From assembly GCA_903903705.1 (NCBI GenBank), contig CAIUZU010000199.1, positions 1-6,181 on the forward strand: a DNA stretch of 6,181 bases, read 5' to 3'. Every line of letters begins with the position of its first letter. Position 1 is the first letter of the stretch. Of this stretch, positions 1-5,466 are shown piece after piece. This stretch comes from an uncultured Helicobacteraceae bacterium. Its GTDB lineage: Bacteria; Campylobacterota; Campylobacteria; Campylobacterales; Sulfurimonadaceae. Both the position numbers and the translations under genes were made by a program. Below the pieces are notes generated by a model. The model saw nothing but the letters and a program-made list of their open reading frames with translations, had not been told where the DNA came from and did not search any database.

Positions 1-1005
1 AAATCCATCTACTTAAGTGTCTATATTGTCGAGTATGACATAGTTACAAAAGAGTTTTTAAAAGCTCTCATAAAAAAAGCTAATGAGGGAGTTGAGATAA
101 AAATACTCATCGACTCTCTAGGCTCAATTTCTCTGTATCTGCTTCAACACAGACTAAAAGAGTTGAGAAAAGCCGGAGCGGAAGTTGAATTTTTCATGCC
201 TCTCTTTGAGATGCCCTTTAGAAACTATATTAACCTTAGAAATCATAGGAAAATATATATCTTTGACAATGAAAAGGTATTAAGCGGCGGTGCAAACTTA
301 TCACATGAATATTTGGGAGCAACGAAAAACAAAGAACAGTGGGAAGATATTATGTTCCTTCTAAAAGGCTCATCCGTAGAGCAGTTCTTCGAGATATTTG
401 CTTCAGACTGGTTTTATGCTTCACATAAAAAATTAAAATTTAAACAGCATGAAGAAAATGTTGAAGGCGATATATTTTTGCAAGTCGTTCCCTCAGGTCC
501 CGACATGGACAAAGATACTCTCTATGAGGTGCTTTTATCTTCGATTTACAGTGCGAAAGAGAAGATTTACATCATAACCCCATACTTTATACCAAATCAC
601 GCACTCATTCAAGCTCTCATCATCGCACATCATAAAGGCATCGATGTAAAACTTATAACGCCAAAAGAGGCAAACCACATAGTAGTAAATCTTGTTAGAA
701 GCTCTTACATGAGAGAACTTGAAGAAGCCGGTATAAAAATCTACCTCTATAACGGTGCAATGCTTCATGCAAAAGCTATACTTTTTGACGATAACTGCGT
801 TGTGCTTGGAAGTGTAAATTTTGACAACAGAAGTCTCTTTTTAAACTACGAAGTCGCTACTTTCGTTTACAATGATGAAGTCATCAAAAAAGTAAAAGAT
901 TGGAGTGCCAAATTGATATTCAACTCATCTTTTGGAACAAAAGAAGTCTCCGACATGAGAAGAGTTTTTGAAAATATGATGCGCATCTTAGCACCGCAGC
1001 TCTGA
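1..1005 (+). CDS. cls: Cardiolipin synthase (phospholipase D superfamily), 5' end missing
   Basis: The enzyme joins two phosphatidylglycerols into cardiolipin plus glycerol at the inner membrane. The reading frame is open from base 1, so the gene begins outside the window; 334 residues are visible, against roughly 480 for ClsA-type enzymes. The TTG near base 163 lies inside conserved sequence and is not the start. Both HKD catalytic motifs (HxKxxxxD) are present: HRKIYIFD at visible residues 82-89, preceded by NLRN and followed by GGANLSHEY, and HAKAILFD at 256-263, followed by GSVNFDNRS and LNYEV. The segment ITPYFIPNHALIQAL is also typical of the family. The missing part would be the N-terminal region, which in ClsA carries two membrane helices, so I cannot tell ClsA-like from the shorter ClsB-like type by membrane anchor. 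The TGA stop is one base before the next gene, which suggests one transcript and coupled translation. Confidence 0.93.
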   Translation, partial: KSIYLSVYIVEYDIVTKEFLKALIKKANEGVEIKILIDSLGSISLYLLQHRLKELRKAGAEVEFFMPLFEMPFRNYINLRNHRKIYIFDNEKVLSGGANLSHEYLGATKNKEQWEDIMFLLKGSSVEQFFEIFASDWFYASHKKLKFKQHEENVEGDIFLQVVPSGPDMDKDTLYEVLLSSIYSAKEKIYIITPYFIPNHALIQALIIAHHKGIDVKLITPKEANHIVVNLVRSSYMRELEEAGIKIYLYNGAMLHAKAILFDDNCVVLGSVNFDNRSLFLNYEVATFVYNDEVIKKVKDWSAKLIFNSSFGTKEVSDMRRVFENMMRILAPQL

Positions 1006-1006
1006 T

Positions 1007-1738
1007 ATGTTTAAACCAAACAGTTTCATAAAATCACTCAAACATCAAGATGAGACGCTAAGAGATGAATTTACTATTTTGTGCTGGAACGTCGCAAAGC
1101 TGACACTAAACGCTTCTTATAAAAAATTTACGGATTTGCTTATAGAAGAGTTTGATTTTGATATTTTGCTTCTGCAAGAGGTTAAAAAAAGCCTCTCACA
1201 TGAACTTGATCTACATGACTACTCCTATGTCCTCTCACCAAATATCGAGACAAAAAAGCATATTTTCGGTGTTTTAAGTGCTTTTAGAGCATCATGCGAG
1301 AGTGAAATTTCATTGCTTACAAAAAAGCAGGAGTTAAAATACACAACTCATAAAATTTCGCTCATAACACACCATAAACTCTCAAACGGCAAAACACTTC
1401 TTGTCGTAAACCTTCATGCTATAAACTTTGTACATAACCGTGATTTTAAAGATGAGCTGGAACATATATATTTAGCTATAAAATCTCATAAAGAGGCAAT
1501 GATAGTCGCAGGCGACTTTAATACATGGAACCTCAAAAGAGTACACTATCTTCAAGAGTTTGCAGATAGTTTATCACTTAAGAGAGTGGGATTTAGCGAT
1601 GAGTCAAACATCAAAAAAGTCTTTGCAAACTCGCTCGACTACATCTTTTACAGAGAGTTAGATCTTATCTACTCTGAAGTAATAGAGAGCAAAAAAATTT
1701 CAGACCACAACCCCATTATTGCAAAGTTTACATACTAA
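1007..1738 (+). CDS. Endonuclease/exonuclease/phosphatase (EEP) family protein, YbhP-like context
   Basis: This is a metal-dependent phosphodiesterase fold of 243 residues; the substrate is not knowable from sequence. The motifs run in the usual order: CWNVAKL with Asn28, LLLQEVK with Glu58, VVNLHA with Asn135 and His137, AGDFNTWN with Asp170 and Asn172, SLDYIF with Asp211, and ISDHNPI with Asp233 and His234. The catalytic set is therefore intact. There is no signal peptide or membrane helix, so it should be cytoplasmic. The ATG lies one base after the cls stop and has no evident Shine-Dalgarno sequence, which fits translational coupling. No other ATG occurs before the first motif. E. coli pairs an EEP protein (ybhP) with cardiolipin synthase ClsB, so a role linked to lipid or phosphodiester metabolism is a reasonable inference. 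DNA repair nuclease activity remains possible. Confidence 0.88.
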   Translation: MFKPNSFIKSLKHQDETLRDEFTILCWNVAKLTLNASYKKFTDLLIEEFDFDILLLQEVKKSLSHELDLHDYSYVLSPNIETKKHIFGVLSAFRASCESEISLLTKKQELKYTTHKISLITHHKLSNGKTLLVVNLHAINFVHNRDFKDELEHIYLAIKSHKEAMIVAGDFNTWNLKRVHYLQEFADSLSLKRVGFSDESNIKKVFANSLDYIFYRELDLIYSEVIESKKISDHNPIIAKFTY

Positions 1739-2364
1739 TAGATAAACTCTACAACTTCATCATAACTGAGTCTAAGCTGCTTTGGCTGCTCTTTTACCCT
1801 ATAACCAAAAGGCAGAATCAATGAGAGTTGATATTTTTTAGTATCAAGATTTAAAATCTCTTCCACATTCTCTTTTTCAAACCCTTCTATTGCACAGCTG
1901 TCAATCCCTAAAGCCGCCGCACATGTCATCATATTTGCACTTGCAATATAAGCCTGCTTAGATGTCCACTCATAAATATTTTCATCACTCTCAAGTGTTT
2001 TTTTGAGATGACTTTTATATAAATTGATATAAAAATCAAGCTTATCCTGACTCATTCCACGTCTTGAGAGCATTTCAAGCGGTCTATTTGACTCAGGTTT
2101 TACAGCCTCAATAGCAGCAAGAATCACAACTAAGTGAGAGCATGAAGTAATCTGAACCTGATCCCAGCAAAAAGGTCTAATCTTGGCTTTTAGCTCCTCA
2201 TTTGTGATAACCAAAAACTTCCATGGTTCCATTCCAAACGATGATGGCGATTTTCTTCCAGACTCAAGAATCTCCTTTATATCTTCATCACTTATCTTTT
2301 TATTTTCGTCAAATATCTTACAAGCGTGTCTAAAATCCATTGCTTCGCTAAATGTTTTGTTCAT
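1735..2364 (-). CDS. NAD(P)H-dependent FMN nitroreductase, NfsB/FrxA-like
   Basis: This 209-residue oxidoreductase matches the usual length of the nitroreductase fold, in which a homodimer binds FMN and reduces nitroaromatics, quinones or flavins with NAD(P)H. Family signatures are the N-terminal FMN-phosphate motif FRHACKIFD (11-19), SPSSFGMEPWKF (39-50), the WTSKQAYIASANMM helix (133-146), LGIDSCAIEGF (152-162) and LPFGYR (184-189). The RHxCKxFD form and the DSC tripeptide recall H. pylori RdxA and FrxA; the SKQAYIA and IEGF segments are closer to the FrxA/NfsB side. There is no signal peptide, so it is cytoplasmic. The ATG start is well supported by an AGGTGAG ribosome binding site seven bases upstream. 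It is transcribed divergently from the AEC permease, and its TAG stop overlaps the stop of the convergent EEP gene by four bases. The physiological substrate is unknown. Confidence 0.92.
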   Translation of the reverse strand: MNKTFSEAMDFRHACKIFDENKKISDEDIKEILESGRKSPSSFGMEPWKFLVITNEELKAKIRPFCWDQVQITSCSHLVVILAAIEAVKPESNRPLEMLSRRGMSQDKLDFYINLYKSHLKKTLESDENIYEWTSKQAYIASANMMTCAAALGIDSCAIEGFEKENVEEILNLDTKKYQLSLILPFGYRVKEQPKQLRLSYDEVVEFIY

Positions 2365-2371
2365 AAATTAT

Positions 2372-2378
2372 CTCACCT
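2372..2378 (-). promoter_or_regulatory. Ribosome binding site of the nitroreductase gene
   Basis: On the minus strand this reads AGGTGAG, a strong match to the anti-Shine-Dalgarno sequence. It sits seven bases before the ATG and fixes that start. Confidence 0.75.
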
Positions 2379-2397
2379 ATTAAAGTTTAAAAAAAAG

Positions 2398-2403
2398 ATT
2401 ATA
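2398..2403 (-). promoter_or_regulatory. Probable -10 box for the nitroreductase gene
   Basis: The minus strand reads a perfect TATAAT here, with T-rich sequence upstream and no good -35 box, the usual pattern for housekeeping promoters in Campylobacterota. Transcription would begin near base 2391, giving a leader of about 27 bases that contains the ribosome binding site. An AT-only inverted repeat (TTAAA-G-TTTAA, bases 2380-2390) lies at and just after the predicted start of transcription and could be an operator, but such a repeat is easily produced by chance in this composition. Confidence 0.5.
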
Positions 2404-2407
2404 TACT
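2402..2407 (+). promoter_or_regulatory. Possible -10 box for the AEC permease gene
   Basis: The plus strand reads TATACT, one mismatch from TATAAT, placed so that transcription would start near base 2414, about 18 bases before the permease ATG. It shares two bases with the -10 box on the opposite strand. No convincing -35 box is seen (TTAAAG at 2380-2385 is a poor match). Confidence 0.35.
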
Positions 2408-2431
2408 TCCAATCAAAAAACAAAGTTAATT

Positions 2432-3331
2432 ATGGAAAATTTCGCACTCATTTTTGTAGCTATTTTTATCGGGTATGTCATAAACAAAATGGATGTTTTT
2501 CCAAAAGAGACTCCTGTTATCTTAAATCAATTTATCCTCTACATCTCAGCTCCTGCGATGGTTCTTCTTAAAGTTCCGCAGCTAAGTCTCTCTTATGAGG
2601 TAATCATCCCTGTATTTATCGCTTGGATTGTGATGAGCATAAGCGCTTTGGCTGTTTTTTATCTCTCAAAACTGCTTGCATTTTCAAGAGAGGTAACAGG
2701 TTCTTTGATGCTTGTAGCGGTTTTGGGAAATACTTCTTACCTTGGTATCCCTATGATTGGGGCATATTTTGGTGAGGATGCACTCGGATACGTTATGATA
2801 TATGACCAGCTCGGCTCATTTATAGCTCTTTCTACTTATGGAACATTTATATCTATCTACTACTCAAGTTCGCAAAATGTAGATATAAAAGCACTTTTTA
2901 TAAAGATAGTGAAATTTCCGCCATTTTTAGCCCTGCTTGCCTCACTCTTTTTTATAGGCACATCATTTCACCCCGTTGCCCATAGTGTGCTCTCTTCGCT
3001 TGCCGGCACCATTGTTCCGCTGGCACTTGTGGCAGTCGGGCTTCAACTCAGGTTCAAACTTCCGTCTGAAGATCTGAAGCCTTTTGGGATTGCGCTTGGC
3101 ATAAAACTTATTTTTGCTCCGCTTATAGCTATCATTGTCTGTTACATCTTTTCATGGAACTCCAAAGCGGCGCTTATCTCCATTATGGAAGCATCAATGG
3201 CACCTATGATAACTGCAGCGGCAGTCGCTTCAATGGCAGGTCTTGCACCGCGTCTTAGCTCTGCCATAGTCGGTTACGGGATCCTCTTATCGTTTGCGAC
3301 TACATGGGTTGTTTACAATTTTATAACTTAA
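2432..3331 (+). CDS. AEC (auxin efflux carrier) family transporter
   Basis: This 299-residue integral membrane protein has the length and layout of bacterial AEC permeases: about ten hydrophobic helices in two halves of five, near residues 4-18, 33-48, 57-80, 91-113, 121-143, 163-176, 190-205, 216-240, 252-270 and 276-296. Recognisable marks are NQFILYISAPAMVLLKV after the first helix, LGNTSYLGIPMI (98-109) in the fourth, PLALVAVGLQL (196-206) in the seventh and MEASMAPMITAA (252-263) in the ninth. Bacterial members are thought to carry carboxylates such as malate or malonate, or other small organic anions; the substrate here cannot be read. The ATG is chosen because it begins the first helix directly, although no clear Shine-Dalgarno sequence precedes it. 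It is divergent from the nitroreductase and is followed nine bases later by the YchJ-like gene. Confidence 0.92.
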   Translation: MENFALIFVAIFIGYVINKMDVFPKETPVILNQFILYISAPAMVLLKVPQLSLSYEVIIPVFIAWIVMSISALAVFYLSKLLAFSREVTGSLMLVAVLGNTSYLGIPMIGAYFGEDALGYVMIYDQLGSFIALSTYGTFISIYYSSSQNVDIKALFIKIVKFPPFLALLASLFFIGTSFHPVAHSVLSSLAGTIVPLALVAVGLQLRFKLPSEDLKPFGIALGIKLIFAPLIAIIVCYIFSWNSKAALISIMEASMAPMITAAAVASMAGLAPRLSSAIVGYGILLSFATTWVVYNFIT

Positions 3332-3334
3332 GGA
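3330..3334 (+). promoter_or_regulatory. Ribosome binding site of the YchJ-like gene
   Basis: AAGGA lies six bases before the ATG and overlaps the last two bases of the permease TAA stop. It fixes the downstream start and points to co-transcription of the two genes. Confidence 0.7.
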
Positions 3335-3340
3335 ATTTTT

Positions 3341-3778
3341 ATGCACTGTTACTGCGATAGTAAAAAAGAGTTTGACAACTGCTGCAAACCATATTTGAGC
3401 CATATACTAAACCCATCAACGCCTGAGCAGCTTATGAGAAGCAGATACAGTGCTTACGTTTTGGGCGACGGCGAATATATAGTAAAAACCACAGCTAAAG
3501 AGCAAAGATATGAAGATGATATAGATCTCATAAAAGAGTATTCACAAAGCGTAACATGGCTTGGTCTTGAAGTTGTACATGCGAAAGAGAGTGTCGTTGA
3601 GTTTAAGGCCTACTACAGAGATGTGGATGGCATAAAGATACAACATGAAAAGAGCAATTTTATAAAAGAGGACGGAATCTGGTTTTACAAAGACGGTCTG
3701 CTTTTAAACTCAAAGATAGAGAGAAATATGCCATGCCCATGCAAAAGCGGCAAGAAATATAAAAAGTGCTGCGGATAA
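3341..3778 (+). CDS. ychJ: YchJ-family SEC-C motif protein (UPF0225)
   Basis: The 145 residues follow E. coli YchJ (about 152) from end to end. A Cys-rich SEC-C motif sits at each terminus: Cys3, Cys5, Cys14 and Cys15, then Cys132, Cys134, Cys143 and Cys144 in MPCPCKSGKKYKKCCG. Each Cys4 set probably binds zinc, as the SEC-C motif of SecA does. Between them is an NTF2-like domain with the family segments LMRSRYSAYV (31-40), WLGLEVV and the SNFIKEDGIWFYKDG stretch. The function of the family is not established; SEC-C motifs often mediate contact with ribosomes or other proteins. The glycine of the usual CxCGS pattern is replaced in both motifs, by Asp6 and Lys135, but all eight cysteines are kept. 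It is translated from its own AAGGA site directly after the AEC permease. A cytoplasmic location is expected. Confidence 0.93.
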   Translation: MHCYCDSKKEFDNCCKPYLSHILNPSTPEQLMRSRYSAYVLGDGEYIVKTTAKEQRYEDDIDLIKEYSQSVTWLGLEVVHAKESVVEFKAYYRDVDGIKIQHEKSNFIKEDGIWFYKDGLLLNSKIERNMPCPCKSGKKYKKCCG

Positions 3779-3787
3779 AAAGATATT

Positions 3788-3798
3788 TATAGTAAAAT
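3788..3798 (+). promoter_or_regulatory. Possible -10 region of the small membrane protein gene
   Basis: TATAGTAAAAT contains a TATAGT hexamer and overlapping TAAAAT. It matches the 11-base sequence before the coiled-coil gene (TATGATAGAAT) at all but three positions, each a purine exchange. Transcription would begin within a few bases of the ATG, so the message would be leaderless or nearly so. The YchJ-like gene stop is only 9 bases upstream, so read-through from the permease operon is an alternative. Confidence 0.35.
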
Positions 3799-3805
3799 TT
3801 CACCT

Positions 3806-4195
3806 ATGATAGATGATTTGATTTTAAATTACATACTTATTTTTGTTTTTCTTGAACTCTATGAGATTTCATGGCAGAAAGCCCCCAGCATTATGGGCAT
3901 GATAATACGCATGAACAGATATTACTCAAAAAGTATACTTCTTTTTTTGATTATGCAACCAACTTTCTACTTTGCCATCGGTTTTGCTATATTGTGCGAT
4001 TATGATATTTTTGCGATTATTTTTCTATTTTTAAAGACAGCAGACGTGGCAACAAAGATACTTCTTATAGAGCAGATATTTACAAAAAAGAGTCTTTCTC
4101 AAGAAATGAGCCTTATTTTACTCTCTCCCATAGATAGCTTCTTGCCATATATGGGGCTGATAATCTACCCTATTCTTATTGCGTTAGCTATCTAA
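3806..4195 (+). CDS. Small integral membrane protein of unknown function
   Basis: I do not recognise this 129-residue protein. It is strongly hydrophobic with probably four membrane segments, near residues 5-20, 43-62, 66-77 and 110-128. A basic loop between the first two (lysine 25, arginine 35, arginine 38, lysine 42) suggests that this loop faces the cytoplasm. A conserved-looking polar stretch, LELYEISWQKAPS (16-28), follows the first helix, and FLKTADVATKILLIEQIF (75-92) contains charged residues next to hydrophobic ones. There is no signal peptidase site or catalytic motif. The ATG directly follows ACCT and lacks a Shine-Dalgarno sequence. The gene lies 27 bases after the YchJ-like gene, and its last 12 bases overlap the end of the convergent coiled-coil gene. 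It could be an accessory subunit of a membrane complex, but nothing visible shows which. Confidence 0.72.
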   Translation: MIDDLILNYILIFVFLELYEISWQKAPSIMGMIIRMNRYYSKSILLFLIMQPTFYFAIGFAILCDYDIFAIIFLFLKTADVATKILLIEQIFTKKSLSQEMSLILLSPIDSFLPYMGLIIYPILIALAI

Positions 4196-5422
4196 CTCGG
4201 AGTAACTGTTTTTAAGCTGAGCCTGCTTAGATAGAAATTTAACACTTTGAGAGATATCTTCATTTGCTATATGGTAGTGCTCATGCAGTCTCTCTAAAGA
4301 TCTATCCACTTTTGTCGTAAGTATCACGATTAGGGACTCCATCTGCTCTTTTATGCTGTCTATCTCGCCGTCTTTTGCATCTTTGAAATCTTTTATAATC
4401 ATACTTAGCTGTGATTGAGATTTTACATACTCTGATTTTATAATCTCTATGTCTTTCATAAGATCTCTCATTGTCGAATAAACATCATAAAGAGCACTGT
4501 TTTGTGTCTGTAGTTCACTCATTTTTTTAGAAGATAAAATCATCTGCTTCATTAGCAGTTCACTCTGCTCTTTTATAGTTGATAGTCTGTTTTCACTCTC
4601 ATAAAGAGAGGTGTTTACACCCTCTGCATGCGACTTTAAAGAGAGTATTTCTCTCTCAAAAGGTTTTACGACTTCGCCTAACTGCTCAAGCGTATATCTG
4701 ACAATCGTTTTTGCTATCGTTTGGGAGATATTGCTTATGGTTTGCAAATTGCCTTTTAGCTCTTCTATCTCCTCTGCCATACTCACTTTGTTATCAATAG
4801 ATTTTTCAAGTATTGATTTTACTTTGTTGAAATGATCCTGTTCTGTAACCCTTAGTATATCTATATGCTTATGCACGACACTGTCCAAAGACGGGAGTTG
4901 AACTTCAGTAAATTTTTCAAATGATTTTGCGACATCTATGTGCAAGCCCTCAAACTTTTCTAAAAATTTGGTTTGATTTGCCAAGATAGCATCCAAAATT
5001 TTTATGTCATGTCTAAATCGCTCTCTCCCCTCTTCTTGAGTCTGATGATCTTGATTTTGATTTAAGAGTATCTTTCTCTCAAGCTCAGAGCCTGACTCCT
5101 TTAACTCATCTATCTGCTGTCCCAACTCTCTTATAAATTCCTGTTCCATTCTTGATTGTTCAGTTTGCATAGTTTGATGAAGTATATTCATAACGATATA
5201 TAGAAGAAGCGAGACTAAAATAGGGATAAAACTCTCTTTTAGAACGAGCAGCATATTTGCATCCTCAGGCTGGATGATAAAATGAAGAAGAGCACTAATG
5301 ATGCCTATACCTACGATAAGCGGTATATAATTTATCTTATTTGGCTGTTTAAGTATAGATATCTGTCGTAAAAAAAGCAACGACATAAACACAAATGCAA
5401 GCAGTAAGTCAATGTCAAACAC
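4184..5422 (-). CDS. Membrane-anchored coiled-coil protein of unknown function
   Basis: I do not recognise this 412-residue protein. The N-terminus has three hydrophobic helices (about 5-18, 33-50 and 63-80), and the remaining 330 residues form a highly charged, mostly helical tail rich in Glu, Lys, Gln and Ser, with long stretches that look like coiled coil (about 85-125, 150-180, 195-300 and 305-400). The protein contains no cysteine and no tryptophan. No enzyme motif is visible. The shape resembles membrane-tethered scaffold or sensor proteins, and the tail is superficially like a chemoreceptor signalling rod, but I see no conserved chemoreceptor hairpin tip. The start is GTG: an AAGGA site lies seven bases upstream, and the first membrane helix begins at once. 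It follows the HAD gene by 44 bases, in which a promoter-like sequence sits. Its stop overlaps the convergent small membrane protein gene. Confidence 0.85.
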   Translation of the reverse strand: MFDIDLLLAFVFMSLLFLRQISILKQPNKINYIPLIVGIGIISALLHFIIQPEDANMLLVLKESFIPILVSLLLYIVMNILHQTMQTEQSRMEQEFIRELGQQIDELKESGSELERKILLNQNQDHQTQEEGRERFRHDIKILDAILANQTKFLEKFEGLHIDVAKSFEKFTEVQLPSLDSVVHKHIDILRVTEQDHFNKVKSILEKSIDNKVSMAEEIEELKGNLQTISNISQTIAKTIVRYTLEQLGEVVKPFEREILSLKSHAEGVNTSLYESENRLSTIKEQSELLMKQMILSSKKMSELQTQNSALYDVYSTMRDLMKDIEIIKSEYVKSQSQLSMIIKDFKDAKDGEIDSIKEQMESLIVILTTKVDRSLERLHEHYHIANEDISQSVKFLSKQAQLKNSYSELDS

Positions 5423-5429
5423 TCTCTAA

Positions 5430-5434
5430 TCCTT
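5430..5434 (-). promoter_or_regulatory. Ribosome binding site of the coiled-coil gene (supports GTG start)
   Basis: On the minus strand this reads AAGGA, seven bases before a GTG. The first in-frame ATG is at codon 13, inside the first membrane helix and too far from this site, so GTG is the likely start. Confidence 0.7.
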
Positions 5435-5450
5435 GAAATGGAGTTAAAAC

Positions 5451-5461
5451 ATTCTATCATA
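5451..5461 (-). promoter_or_regulatory. Possible -10 region of the coiled-coil gene
   Basis: The minus strand reads TATGATAGAAT, with TAGAAT as the likely -10 hexamer. Transcription would begin near base 5444, giving a leader of about 22 bases that carries the AAGGA site. It lies in the 44-base gap after the HAD gene, so the coiled-coil gene may be transcribed separately as well as by read-through. Confidence 0.4.
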
Positions 5462-5466
5462 AAATT

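Noticed and set aside
535..768. 77-codon minus-strand open frame
   Set aside because: It lies wholly inside cls, opposite conserved phospholipase D sequence, and its translation has no family features.
1..1738. Phospholipase D plus EEP nuclease as a defence pair
   Set aside because: The phospholipase D protein carries the full cardiolipin synthase signature, including NLRNHRK and the ITPYF region, so lipid synthesis is the better reading.
1725..1748. Inverted repeat AGTTTA/TAAACT as terminator between the convergent genes
   Set aside because: The stem is six AT-rich pairs with a 12-base loop and there is no T-tract on either strand, so it is not credible as an intrinsic terminator.
2183..2571. 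Plus-strand open frames across the nitroreductase start and the divergent spacer
   Set aside because: They are antisense to the nitroreductase N-terminus or out of frame with the permease, and their translations look like composition-driven Ser/Phe/Lys-rich sequence.
4638..4657. GAGAG/CTCTC hairpin inside the coiled-coil gene
   Set aside because: It is explained by codons for Leu-Glu-Arg and Leu-Ser-Leu, and short purine/pyrimidine runs are frequent throughout this gene.
4611..4835. 74-codon plus-strand open frame
   Set aside because: It is a shadow of the coiled-coil gene, where repetitive Glu/Leu/Ser codons keep the opposite strand open.
4184..5422. ZorA-like anti-phage defence subunit (membrane helices plus long helical tail)
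   Set aside because: There is no recognisable MotA-type core and no ZorB, helicase or nuclease partner beside it; only the general shape is similar.
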